NCBI RefSeq assembly: GCF_013265555.1
Contig: NZ_CP041345.1
Location: forward strand, 2,774,581 to 2,838,580
Length of the DNA: 64,000 nt
Direction of reading: 5' to 3'
Source of the DNA: Tenuifilum thalassicum
GTDB taxonomy: Bacteria > Bacteroidota > Bacteroidia > Bacteroidales > Tenuifilaceae
This document shows, piece by piece, positions 35,330 to 42,699 of this stretch; position 1 is the first letter of the stretch; each line of letters opens with the position of its first letter. The notes beneath the pieces are model-generated. The model saw only the letters and a program-made list of their open reading frames with translations, did not search any database and was not told where the DNA came from. The position numbers and the translations under genes were made by a program.

Positions 35330-35401
35330 AAGGTTGCCAGTTGTTCCTTGGGGTAAATATACAAAATTTTTATCACTGAAGGTGTGGCGGATCTGGTGGA
35401 A
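35245..35401 (-). repeat. 157-bp conserved module, copy 2
   Basis: Same length, frame and sense as 32634-32790, encoding FHQIRHTFSDKNF, LPQGTTGNLMDY and the 28-residue start of the M23 protein. Ends at the next 10-bp repeat run. Confidence 0.85.
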
Positions 35402-35512
35402 AATATGAGGAAGTTAGAGGAAGTTAAATGAAGTTAGAGGAATTTAAGAGAATGACACGGAATGATACGGAATGACACGGAAATATTCGGAATGATTCGG
35501 AAGAACCGTGTT
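35402..35512 (+). repeat. Tandem degenerate 10-11 bp repeats, copy C
   Basis: GAAGTTAGAGG and GAAGTTAAAT units, then GAATGACACG, GAATGATACG, GAATGACACG, GAAATATTCG and GAATGATTCG. It is followed by ACCGTGTTTAGTTTTT, also present after copy A at 29281. From there to 35921 the gap holds only boilerplate (a CTTCGCTTCGCTCTGGATGACA word, AACTATTAAC-type repeats near 35671-35700) and no gene. Confidence 0.75.
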
Positions 35513-35921
35513 TAGTTTTTGGTGTTTCGAAAATTAATAGTCCTGTGTACCTACCTTTAGATCCTTCGCTTCGCTCTGGATGACATGCCAAGCCTTAGAA
35601 GGTGTTGAGTGAAATGCAATTGTTTTATTCATATCTACATTTTTATGTAGACATTATTTAGGACGGGTCAACAACTAACTATTAACTATTAACGCTTAAC
35701 GGTTAACACCTTTACCCGTCTTCGCCGGACTGAACCTTAAACCATGTGATTCTCTTTCTGTAGTCTATATGAATCCTCCTTCACTGTTTAAGATGTTAAC
35801 CTTTAAATTTTTGGCTTAGAAAAATCTACTATACTAACACTTAAATTGATTTTACCAACTTGATATTCTGATACATAAATACACCAACAACATATTTTAT
35901 CATTTTAAAGCTACAATTTGT

Positions 35922-35929
35922 TACTTTTG
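35922..35929 (+). promoter_or_regulatory. -7 box of dapD
   Basis: TACTTTTG matches TAnnTTTG exactly, 17 bases before the ATG. The leader is therefore very short, about 10 bases. Confidence 0.65.
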
Positions 35930-35945
35930 CATTAAAATTTTAATC

Positions 35946-36764
35946 ATGATGAATAATATACAAGCATTAATAGAGAAGGCCTGGGACAATAAGGAACTAC
36001 TTAAGGAACCAGAATACATACAGAGCGTTGAACATGTAATAGACCAGCTCGACAAAGGGCAACTTCGGGTTGCTGAGCCTACAAGTGAAGGATGGAAAGT
36101 GAATGAATGGGTGAAGAAAGCCGTGCTTATGTACTTTCCAATTCGTAAGATGGAAGTCCAAGAGGCAGGGATATTTGAGTTTCACGACAAAATTCCTCTA
36201 AAACGCAACTACAAGGATATTGAGGTTCGAGTTGTGCCCCATGCAGTGGCCCGATATGGAAGCTATTTGGCAAAGGGAGTTGTAATGATGCCTTCGTACG
36301 TTAATATAGGTGCGTACGTTGACGAGGGAACCATGGTAGACACATGGGCAACAGTTGGTTCTTGCGCTCAGATAGGTAAAGGGGTTCATCTTAGCGGAGG
36401 AGTTGGTATTGGGGGGGTGCTGGAGCCCGTTCAGGCTGCACCTGTAATCATTGAAGATGGCTGTTTTATTGGTTCGCGTTGTATCATAGTTGAGGGCGTG
36501 CATATTGGTCGAGAAGCAGTTCTTGGAGCTAATGTTGTGATTACTCAATCAACTAAAATAATAGATGTATCTGGAAATGAACCTTTAGAATATAAAGGTT
36601 ATGTACCCGAACGTTCGGTTGTTATTCCAGGTTCATACACCAAAAAGTTCCCCGCTGGTGAGTATCAAGTATCTTGTGCATTAATAATTGGTAAGAGAAA
36701 GAAATCAACCAATTTAAAAACATCCCTAAACAATGCACTTCGCGATTTCGGGGTAAGCGTTTAA
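35946..36764 (+). CDS. dapD: 2,3,4,5-Tetrahydropyridine-2,6-dicarboxylate N-succinyltransferase
   Basis: Succinylates tetrahydrodipicolinate in the lysine and meso-diaminopimelate pathway, so it supplies the peptidoglycan cross-link. An N-terminal helical domain (IQALIEKAWD) is followed by the left-handed beta-helix of hexapeptide repeats (MMPSYVNIGAYVDEGTM, VDTWATVGSCAQIGKGVHL, GGVGIGGVLEPVQ, VIIEDGCFIGSRCIIVEG). The PGSYTKKFPAGEYQVSCALI tail is typical. 272 residues, the usual length. ATG 35946 is followed by a second in-frame ATG at 35949; either may be used. Transcribed alone. It marks the right border of the accessory island. The downstream gap to transketolase is about 100 bases. Confidence 0.96.
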   Translation: MMNNIQALIEKAWDNKELLKEPEYIQSVEHVIDQLDKGQLRVAEPTSEGWKVNEWVKKAVLMYFPIRKMEVQEAGIFEFHDKIPLKRNYKDIEVRVVPHAVARYGSYLAKGVVMMPSYVNIGAYVDEGTMVDTWATVGSCAQIGKGVHLSGGVGIGGVLEPVQAAPVIIEDGCFIGSRCIIVEGVHIGREAVLGANVVITQSTKIIDVSGNEPLEYKGYVPERSVVIPGSYTKKFPAGEYQVSCALIIGKRKKSTNLKTSLNNALRDFGVSV

Positions 36765-36827
36765 CAAAACTTAAACCTGTTTTTCTTTAGTTTTGCGCTA
36801 ATACCTTAAAACACAAAATAATTGTTT

Positions 36828-36835
36828 TACCTTTG
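36828..36835 (+). promoter_or_regulatory. -7 box of the transketolase operon
   Basis: TACCTTTG, exact match, 34 bases before the start of the transketolase N-terminal subunit. Confidence 0.6.
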
Positions 36836-36869
36836 CAAGTTAATTCACTTAATAAAAAATTATTAATTA

Positions 36870-37715
36870 ATGGCCGATATTGAATTTCTGAAGAAGATGG
36901 CGACTCAAGTTCGCCGTGACGTGATAAGAATGGTTCATAAGCCATCGAGTGGGCACCCTGGTGGTGCATTGGGTTGTGCCGATTTTTTTACTGCACTATA
37001 CTTTGAGGTGCTCAACATCAACCCCAACAACTTCACCATGGATGGTATAGGTGAAGATATTTTCTTTCTATCTAACGGACATCTCTCTGCAGTTTGGTAT
37101 AGCGTATTAGCCCGTAAGGGTTATTTCGACAAGTCGGAGCTTTCAACTTTTAGGCTAATAAATTCTCGCCTGCAGGGACACCCAACTACCGCAGAGCACC
37201 TCCCTGGCATACGTATTGCTTCGGGTTCTCTTGGACAAGGGCTTTCTGCAGCTTGTGGCGCTGCATTGGCCAAAAAACTAAATGGCGATAAAAATTTAGT
37301 TTACACCCTCCATGGCGATGGTGAACTTCAGGAAGGTCAAATCTGGGAGGCTGCCCTATTTGCAGCAGCAAAAAAAATCGATAACCTAATTGCTACTATC
37401 GATTATAATGGCAAGCAGATTGACGGTCCCGTTGATGAGGTGGTTACCCTTGGCGACCTGAAAGCAAAGTGGCTATCGTTTGGATGGGAAGTTCTGGAAA
37501 CAAACGGGAATGATATGGAACAGCTCCTATCTACTTTTGAGATAGCAAAAAGTAAAACAGGCAAAGGGAAACCCATCGTTATACTTATGCGTACAGAAAT
37601 GGGAATGGGAGTGGATTTCATGATGGGCACCCATAAATGGCACGGAAAAGCCCCTAACGATGAGGAGTTTGGACGTGCTATGGCGCAACTACCCGAAACC
37701 ATTGGCGATTTTTAG
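36870..37715 (+). CDS. Transketolase, N-terminal (TPP-binding) subunit
   Basis: One half of a split transketolase that moves two-carbon units between sugar phosphates in the pentose phosphate pathway. The 281-residue protein corresponds to the pyrophosphate-binding domain: RRDVIRMVHKPSSGHPGGALG contains the conserved histidine, SNGHLSAVWY follows, and the TPP motif HGDGELQEGQIWEA with IDYNGKQIDG is intact. MGVDFMMGTHKWHGKAP closes the domain. The partner subunit is encoded at 38222, separated by the MGS-like gene, and together they make the heterotetrameric enzyme usual in archaea and many anaerobes. Confidence 0.95.
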   Translation: MADIEFLKKMATQVRRDVIRMVHKPSSGHPGGALGCADFFTALYFEVLNINPNNFTMDGIGEDIFFLSNGHLSAVWYSVLARKGYFDKSELSTFRLINSRLQGHPTTAEHLPGIRIASGSLGQGLSAACGAALAKKLNGDKNLVYTLHGDGELQEGQIWEAALFAAAKKIDNLIATIDYNGKQIDGPVDEVVTLGDLKAKWLSFGWEVLETNGNDMEQLLSTFEIAKSKTGKGKPIVILMRTEMGMGVDFMMGTHKWHGKAPNDEEFGRAMAQLPETIGDF

Positions 37716-37738
37716 TATCAAAATAAAACTAGACAGCT

Positions 37739-38140
37739 ATGCAAAACATTGCCCTAATTGCACATGATGCCAAAAAGCCTGAACTTGCCAGGTTTTTAAA
37801 GGAGCATCAAGATTGGCTTCCCGGGGTTAACCTGTTAGCCACTGGAAGAACCGCCGAATTCCTTGAAGAGCAGGGCATTAAATGCCGTCACCTTAGCCCA
37901 GGAAAATCAGGAGGTTATAACGAAATTACTGAGATGATTCAAAAGGGCGAGGTTGACATTGTAATCTTTCTTCGCGACCATAAGGTGGTACAACCACACC
38001 ACGAGGATATTCGTCGATTGCTAGAAGCTTGCAATGTAAATAACATACCCCTTGCTACCAATAAGGCTACTGCCGAACTGGTAATTCTTGGTCTTATTCG
38101 CAAGGAAGCCATTGAACGCATGAAGCGAAATATCGATTAA
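37739..38140 (+). CDS. Methylglyoxal-synthase-like protein lacking the catalytic aspartate
   Basis: 133 residues with the MGS fold. IALIAHDAKKPEL corresponds to the E. coli start with its active-site histidine (His9 here), LLATGRTAEF to the phosphate loop, and VVQPHHEDIRRLL supplies His87 and Asp90, matching E. coli His98 and Asp101. At the position of E. coli Asp71, the catalytic base in the GGDQQ motif, this protein has tyrosine (Tyr60 in SGGYNEI). IPLATNKATAELVI at the end is standard. So the fold and phosphate site are kept but the key base is not, and conversion of dihydroxyacetone phosphate to methylglyoxal is doubtful. It lies between the two transketolase subunits (23 and 81 bases), suggesting sugar-phosphate binding or regulation. 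The residue comparison is from memory of the E. coli sequence. Confidence 0.8.
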   Translation: MQNIALIAHDAKKPELARFLKEHQDWLPGVNLLATGRTAEFLEEQGIKCRHLSPGKSGGYNEITEMIQKGEVDIVIFLRDHKVVQPHHEDIRRLLEACNVNNIPLATNKATAELVILGLIRKEAIERMKRNID

Positions 38141-38221
38141 TTTTTTTTCCATAGTGTTTTTATGCTACCTACCAAATATTGTTAGGTACAATGAATTTGT
38201 TAACATAATTAGGAACTAATA

Positions 38222-39172
38222 ATGAAATATACTTCAACAGGAAACAAGGATACACGTTCAGGATTTGGTGCGGGCTTACACGAGCTAGGACGAACAAACC
38301 CAAATGTTGTTGCGCTTTGTGCCGATTTAGTGGGTTCTCTTAAAATGGGAGATTTTATTAAAGAAAACCCCGACCGTTTTATTCAAACAGGAATAGCCGA
38401 AGCAAATATGATAGGGCTTGCAGCTGGATTAACTATTGGTGGAAAGATCCCGTTTGCAGGTACATTTGCTGCTTTTGCAACTGGTAGGGTTTACGATCAG
38501 ATTCGCCAAAGTGTAGCCTATTCTAATAAAAACGTTAAGATTTGCGCTTCGCATGCCGGTTTAACACTCGGCGAGGATGGTGCCACACACCAAATGCTGG
38601 AAGACATTGGCATGATGAAAATGCTGCCCAACATGACAGTTATTGTTCCTTGCGATTATAACCAAACCAAGGCAGCAACTCTAGCCATTGCAGAGCATGT
38701 GGGTCCTGTATACCTTCGATTTGGTCGCCCAGCTGTTCCAAACTTTACCGACCCAAATCAAAAGTTTGAAATTGGTAAAGCCCAACATCTTATTGAGGGA
38801 AATCAGGTAAGCATATTTGCTACTGGACATATGGTTTGGAAGGCACTTGAAGCTGCCGACATTCTTGAACAAAAAGGCATTTCGGCTGAGGTTATTAACA
38901 TTCATACCATTAAACCACTAGACGAAGAAGCAATTCTTAAATCAGTTTCAAAAACTGGTTGTGTAGTTACCGCTGAGGAACACATGATGAACGGTGGCCT
39001 TGGTGACTCAGTAGCTCAACTTCTAGCCAGGAAAAGCCCAGCACCAATTGAATTTGTTGCCGTAAACGATGTTTTTGGCGAAAGCGGGAAGCCCGACGAG
39101 CTGATGAAAAAGTATGGTCTAGATACACCAAATATTGTTGAAGCAGCACTAAAGGTTATTTCTCGCAAGTAA
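38222..39172 (+). CDS. Transketolase, C-terminal subunit
   Basis: 316 residues that supply the pyrimidine-binding and C-terminal domains of the split transketolase. [19 protein letters not shown] opens the domain. [18 protein letters not shown] holds the TPP-activating glutamate, [20 protein letters not shown] is the conserved loop, and the C-terminal domain begins with [18 protein letters not shown]. Length is normal. It is five bases before an ECF sigma factor start, so the sigma factor is probably cotranscribed even though it is functionally unrelated. Confidence 0.95.
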   Translation: MKYTSTGNKDTRSGFGAGLHELGRTNPNVVALCADLVGSLKMGDFIKENPDRFIQTGIAEANMIGLAAGLTIGGKIPFAGTFAAFATGRVYDQIRQSVAYSNKNVKICASHAGLTLGEDGATHQMLEDIGMMKMLPNMTVIVPCDYNQTKAATLAIAEHVGPVYLRFGRPAVPNFTDPNQKFEIGKAQHLIEGNQVSIFATGHMVWKALEAADILEQKGISAEVINIHTIKPLDEEAILKSVSKTGCVVTAEEHMMNGGLGDSVAQLLARKSPAPIEFVAVNDVFGESGKPDELMKKYGLDTPNIVEAALKVISRK

Positions 39173-39177
39173 GCCAA

Positions 39178-39726
39178 ATGAACAAACAATCCGACAATGA
39201 GTTACTCGTAATGTTTCGTAATAACGATACGAAACATTACGCTTTTAACTTGTTGGTTCGGAAATATCAAGAGCGTCTATATTGGCATGTTAGAAAAATT
39301 GTGATTAGCCACGACGACGCCGACGATGTTATTCAAAACACCTTTATAAAGGTTTGGAACGCCTTAGAAAGCTTTCGCGAGGACTCGCAGCTATACACCT
39401 GGTTATACCGAATTGCTACAAACGAGGCTTTAACCTTTCTGAAAAAGAAACGCACTAAGTTTTTATTACCCCTTGTTGATGTTGAGCAAACCCTATCACG
39501 GACCCTAGAAAGCGATCCATTTTTTGATGGCGATGAAACTCAACTCAAACTTCAAAAAGCAATTCTAAAACTACCAGAAAAGCAACGAATAGTCTTCAAC
39601 ATGAAGTATTTTGAGGAGATGAAATACGAAGAGATTTCCGAAATTTTAGGCACCTCAATTGGCGCATTAAAGGCATCGTACCATCATGCTGTAAAAAAAA
39701 TTGAGAAATTTTTAGAAGAGGATTAA
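39178..39726 (+). CDS. ECF-type RNA polymerase sigma factor
   Basis: 182 residues. Region 2 is clear (NLLVRKYQERLYWHVRKIVISHDDADDVIQNTFIKVWNAL in several conserved blocks, including DADDVIQNTF and the FREDSQLYTWLYRIATNEAL helix). Region 4 helix-turn-helix is LPEKQRIVFNMKYFEEMKYEEISEILGTSIGALKASYHHAVKK. The gene starts five bases after tkt C-subunit. The two genes after the hairpin at 39731-39762 (a membrane protein and a Spy-like protein) look like its regulators, a common Bacteroidota arrangement for envelope-stress sigma factors. Confidence 0.92.
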   Translation: MNKQSDNELLVMFRNNDTKHYAFNLLVRKYQERLYWHVRKIVISHDDADDVIQNTFIKVWNALESFREDSQLYTWLYRIATNEALTFLKKKRTKFLLPLVDVEQTLSRTLESDPFFDGDETQLKLQKAILKLPEKQRIVFNMKYFEEMKYEEISEILGTSIGALKASYHHAVKKIEKFLEED

Positions 39727-39730
39727 ACCT

Positions 39731-39762
39731 CTATCTAAACATAGTATCATATGTTTAGATAG
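39731..39762 (+). promoter_or_regulatory. Strong hairpin between sigma factor and regulator genes
   Basis: A perfect 13-bp stem (39731-39743 CTATCTAAACATA with 39750-39762) and a six-base loop. The bases after the stem are AAAAAC, not a T run, so it is not a classical terminator. It may set the sigma to anti-sigma transcript ratio by processing or pausing. Confidence 0.65.
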
Positions 39763-39799
39763 AAAAACATCGACACATTGCAGAGGGAGGAATAAAACG

Positions 39800-40225
39800 A
39801 TGAAAGGACAAAAGAATTTTGACAAAAAACTACCCTTTAGGGTTCCAGAAGGGTACTTCGATACCTTACCCCAAAGGGTACAGGATCGTGTTTCTGCAAC
39901 AGAAAGCAATGAAACTACTAGGGGTTGGGTTGCAATACGCTCTCAGCTAGCGTTTGCTGCAGGTTTCCTATTCATGGCAGTATTAGGTTATTGGGGCTAC
40001 TACATGTCTCGACCATTAGCTAGTTCTAAAGCCATAAAAACTGACTATGTGGAAATAGTTAGCCGAACCATATATGAATTTGATGACATGGATCTCTATC
40101 AGGCAATTCAACATAAAAAGAAAGCCGATAGCTTGAAGGAAACTATGAAAGCTCACCAACGTTTCTTTATTCGAAGCAGTAACTGCATCTCAATTATTGA
40201 CGAGAAAAAAGAGGTTAAACCATGA
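39800..40225 (+). CDS. Single-pass membrane protein, probable anti-sigma regulator
   Basis: 141 residues. The cytoplasmic N-terminus contains FRVPEGYFDTLPQRVQDRV, a motif that recurs in proteins encoded after ECF sigma factors of Bacteroidota. One TM is at about 50-70 (LAFAAGFLFMAVLGYWGYYM). The periplasmic tail is helical and charged. No zinc-binding HxxxCxxC anti-sigma domain is present, so it belongs to a non-ZAS type if it is an anti-sigma factor. The next gene overlaps by four bases. Assignment as regulator rests on context plus the N-terminal motif. Confidence 0.6.
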   Translation: MKGQKNFDKKLPFRVPEGYFDTLPQRVQDRVSATESNETTRGWVAIRSQLAFAAGFLFMAVLGYWGYYMSRPLASSKAIKTDYVEIVSRTIYEFDDMDLYQAIQHKKKADSLKETMKAHQRFFIRSSNCISIIDEKKEVKP

Positions 40226-40662
40226 GGCACCTGCCTAAAATATTATTAATTCTCATCATCTCTCAGTTAAGTCTTAAGGCTTTTTCGCAGGATAATACCG
40301 CCAAAGCACTTAAGAATGAGAAAGTTGCATTCCTAACCAAGAAGTTGCAACTCACCAAAGAGGAGGCAAAAAAGTTTTGGCCAATTTATGATGAGTATTG
40401 GGACAAAAAGAACAAAATTCTAAGCAATCGTAAGAGATTAGCCGAAGAGTTTATTAAAAATGTTGACAATCTTACAGAGAGCCAAACAATTGAGTACACC
40501 AATAGGTATGTTAAATCAATAAAAGCAGAATCGGACCTAATATCGGAGTATAACAAGAAGTTACTCCAAATTCTTCCTCCCAAAAAGGTTATGCTGTTAT
40601 ACCAATCGAACTATGAGTTCAAGAATTATTTGTTAAAAAAGATGCAGGAGACAAAAAAGTAA
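40222..40662 (+). CDS. Periplasmic Spy/CpxP-like helical protein
   Basis: 146 residues with a signal peptide (cleavage after AFSQ). The mature part is helical: VAFLTKKLQLTKEEAKKFWPIYDEYWDKK matches the helical hairpin of CpxP/Spy-type sensors (heavy-metal resistance, LTxxQ family) and small helical regulators in Bacteroidota sigma operons. It overlaps the preceding membrane protein by four bases and is likely its periplasmic sensing partner. No metal-binding cluster is evident. Function inferred from fold and operon position. Confidence 0.62.
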   Translation: MRHLPKILLILIISQLSLKAFSQDNTAKALKNEKVAFLTKKLQLTKEEAKKFWPIYDEYWDKKNKILSNRKRLAEEFIKNVDNLTESQTIEYTNRYVKSIKAESDLISEYNKKLLQILPPKKVMLLYQSNYEFKNYLLKKMQETKK

Positions 40663-40694
40663 GGCTTAACTAATAATTTTCTTTAACTTTTTTT

Positions 40695-40702
40695 TACATT
40701 TG
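40695..40702 (+). promoter_or_regulatory. -7 box of the third DUF1987 gene
   Basis: TACATTTG, exact match, 29 bases before the ATG. This gene is therefore expressed independently from the SiaB operon. Confidence 0.6.
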
Positions 40703-40731
40703 TCAGGTTAATTGTTAAAGTGTTTTAGTCG

Positions 40732-41142
40732 ATGGCAAATGAGGAGAGTATTTCTGAATTAATTGATTTGTGCATTCCTGCAACAACAGAAACCCCTGAA
40801 ATTAAATGTGAAAAAGCAACAGGTAGAATAACACTCGTTGGAAATCTAATTCCAAGCGATCCCCAATCTTTTTTTTCACCCCTTTTACGTTGGATTAAGT
40901 ACTATATTGAAAGCGCATCACCAAGTAAGCTAAATGTTGAACTCTATTTAACTTTTGTTAATGGGAGTTCAGAGCGTCATCTTATTAAACTTTTTAAAAC
41001 ATTAGAAGAATATCAGCAACAGAAAGGGCTTTCAATCAATATAATATGCCACTACGAAAGCGAAGACCCTGATATGCGCGAATGGGGCAAGGAGCTAAGC
41101 CTAGCAATTCATCTCCCAGTAGAGTTAGCTGAAATAAACTAG
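40732..41142 (+). CDS. SiaC-like protein 3 (DUF1987), missing the phospho-acceptor
   Basis: 136 residues with the family layout: an N-terminal strand pair (TPEIKCEKATGRITLVGNL), the PLLRWIKYYIE helix equivalent to PLLKWLEEY, the central strand LYLTFVNGSS, and a HYESEDPDMREWGKELS segment in place of the acidic tail. At the position of Ser76/Ser77 in the other two family members it has Gly78 (VNGSS). If the alignment holds this protein cannot be phosphorylated there and may behave as a constitutively active or inactive partner, or use Ser79/Ser80. It has its own promoter and no kinase or phosphatase neighbour. Confidence 0.78.
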   Translation: MANEESISELIDLCIPATTETPEIKCEKATGRITLVGNLIPSDPQSFFSPLLRWIKYYIESASPSKLNVELYLTFVNGSSERHLIKLFKTLEEYQQQKGLSINIICHYESEDPDMREWGKELSLAIHLPVELAEIN

Positions 41143-41206
41143 AAGCAAGTATCTCTTTGGCAAGTGGCTAATTCCAAAATCTTTATCATCATTTCATATT
41201 TCTAGC

Positions 41207-41214
41207 TATTTTTG
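41207..41214 (+). promoter_or_regulatory. -7 box of sufE
   Basis: TATTTTTG, exact match, 14 bases before the sufE ATG. Confidence 0.6.
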
Positions 41215-41228
41215 TAAAAAAATAGGCT

Positions 41229-41660
41229 ATGACAATAAATGAGAAGCAAGACAGTATAGTTGAAGAATTCAGCATATTCGACGATTGGATGGATCGCTAC
41301 CAACAACTTATTGAATATGGTAAGGAACTCCCCCCGATTGCTGAACAAAAGAAAACTCAACAATACCTTATTCAAGGCTGCCAAAGCAAGGTATGGCTCG
41401 ATGCCGAGCTACGCGATGGCAAAATATACTTTACTGCCGATAGCGATGCCATAATTACAAAAGGGATAGTTTCACTGCTAATTAAGGTTCTTTCTGGTCA
41501 CACTCCCGATGAAATATTAAACACTGAACTTTACTTTATTGATAAAATTGGACTTAAGGAAAACCTCTCGCCTACCCGTAGTAATGGCTTGGTGGCAATG
41601 ATAAAACAGATGAAGGCGTATGCCCTAGCTTTTAAGGCCAAAAACGATGGGAATAGCTAA
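41229..41660 (+). CDS. sufE: SufE-family sulfur acceptor protein
   Basis: 143 residues. SufE takes persulfide sulfur from the cysteine desulfurase SufS and passes it to the Fe-S scaffold. The sulfur-accepting cysteine lies in YLIQGCQSKVW, with the characteristic glycine-cysteine pair, and RYQQLIEYGKELPP is the conserved N-terminal helix. LSPTRSNGLVAMIKQMK closes the domain. The next gene, a DUF59 protein, begins 38 bases later and is functionally linked to Fe-S assembly, so the two likely form a small SUF unit away from the main suf operon. Confidence 0.92.
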   Translation: MTINEKQDSIVEEFSIFDDWMDRYQQLIEYGKELPPIAEQKKTQQYLIQGCQSKVWLDAELRDGKIYFTADSDAIITKGIVSLLIKVLSGHTPDEILNTELYFIDKIGLKENLSPTRSNGLVAMIKQMKAYALAFKAKNDGNS

Positions 41661-41698
41661 ACTTCTGATAACTTTATTTGTTTATCAATAAAAACACT

Positions 41699-42013
41699 AT
41701 GCGCGACGAACTTGAAATACAAACCGACATCGTTAAAACCTTAAAAAACATACATGACCCAGAAATACCTGTGAATATTTATGATCTGGGCTTGATTTAT
41801 GAGGTTGATGTTGATGACAACAGAAAGGTAACTATTACCATGACCTTAACCGCTCCAAATTGTCCGCTTGCCGATCAGGTTGTTGAAGAGGTTGAGCAAA
41901 AGATTTCTAAGATTGATGGTGTTTCAGGCGTAGAAGTAAAACTCACCTTTGACCCACCCTGGGATAAAAGCAGGATGAGCGATGAAGCTATGTTGGAGTT
42001 AGGATTTCTATAA
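41699..42013 (+). CDS. DUF59 (MIP18/SufT-like) iron-sulfur assembly protein
   Basis: 104 residues from ATG 41699; the longer frame uses TTG 41678. The MIP18 fold is plain: HDPEIPVNIYDLGLIYEVDV, TLTAPNCPLADQVVEEVEQ with the conserved cysteine, and LTFDPPWDKSRMSDEAML. Homologues help mature or target Fe-S clusters (SufT, CIA2). It follows sufE and is followed by a strong terminator. Sometimes named after the phenylacetate protein PaaD, but the short form with an adjacent sufE is better placed in Fe-S assembly. Confidence 0.92.
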   Translation: MRDELEIQTDIVKTLKNIHDPEIPVNIYDLGLIYEVDVDDNRKVTITMTLTAPNCPLADQVVEEVEQKISKIDGVSGVEVKLTFDPPWDKSRMSDEAMLELGFL

Positions 42014-42040
42014 CTTAGGTTTAGTCTTTAACCATAAATT

Positions 42041-42072
42041 AAACGCCGCAATTAAAAGTACTTGCGGCGTTT
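42041..42072. terminator. Bidirectional terminator
   Basis: A perfect 11-bp stem AAACGCCGCAA/TTGCGGCGTTT (42041-42051 with 42062-42072) with a ten-base loop and T-rich right flank. It lies between the convergent DUF59 gene and the DUF4252 gene. Confidence 0.9.
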
Positions 42073-42090
42073 CTTCTTTTATAGGTTTTT

Positions 42091-42588
42091 CTATTTGTTC
42101 TCAAGTTTACGTAAGATGCTAAGGTGACTGTCCCCAGAATTGCCCATTCTTATTATTTCGTCCCTTGTAAACTTACCCAAGATCGACATAAAAAGCTCTT
42201 CTTCAGGGCTTTGAGCATAGATAATTAAATCGCCATAAAGATCGTGCTCTAATTTAGCGAGGAATGTAACCTTGGAGCCATCATCGTCCTGAACCTCCAT
42301 AAACTGCTTATAGCCATATTTTTCCTTGCAGGTTTCAATCTCCTTCTTCAAAACGCTGCCAGGTTGTTCGCTTACTAGAATGAGAAGCCCTTTAAGTTTA
42401 GTCGTAAGTTCATGGCTATCACCATTATCATCAAATGATGCGGCAAGGCTAAATAGTTCGGGTCCAATTTTAACAACGGTAAACCCTTTCTCACCTGAGT
42501 ACTTATCCACTATTTTTTCGGCTATGCTTTGGGAAAACCCTTGAATACCGAATACGGAAAGGAATAAAAATAGAAATACATTCTTCAT
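42091..42588 (-). CDS. DUF4252 domain secreted protein
   Basis: 165 residues with a signal peptide (cleavage near GFSQ). The mature sequence (IAEKIVDKYSGEKGFTVVKIGP, then LKGLLILVSE, then FMEVQDDDGSKVTFLAKL) matches the DUF4252 pattern widespread in Bacteroidota, of unknown function. In some genomes these genes sit next to ECF sigma factors; here it stands alone and convergent to the DUF59 gene. Small, probably periplasmic. I cannot assign a role. Confidence 0.8.
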   Translation of the reverse strand: MKNVFLFLFLSVFGIQGFSQSIAEKIVDKYSGEKGFTVVKIGPELFSLAASFDDNGDSHELTTKLKGLLILVSEQPGSVLKKEIETCKEKYGYKQFMEVQDDDGSKVTFLAKLEHDLYGDLIIYAQSPEEELFMSILGKFTRDEIIRMGNSGDSHLSILRKLENK

Positions 42589-42672
42589 AACTCTAATTTT
42601 TTAACATCATTATAAAAGACTACAAATTTCACTTTTCTGCTGCACAACAAGCAATGTTTATTTACAAAGAGC

Positions 42673-42695
42673 TATTTTTGGTGTGATTATCTTTG
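42673..42695 (+). promoter_or_regulatory. Two -7 boxes ahead of the DMT transporter
   Basis: TATTTTTG at 42673-42680 and TATCTTTG at 42688-42695 both match TAnnTTTG. The second lies only four bases before the ATG, so if used it gives a leaderless message; the first is the more usual spacing. Confidence 0.5.
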
Positions 42696-42699
42696 GATT

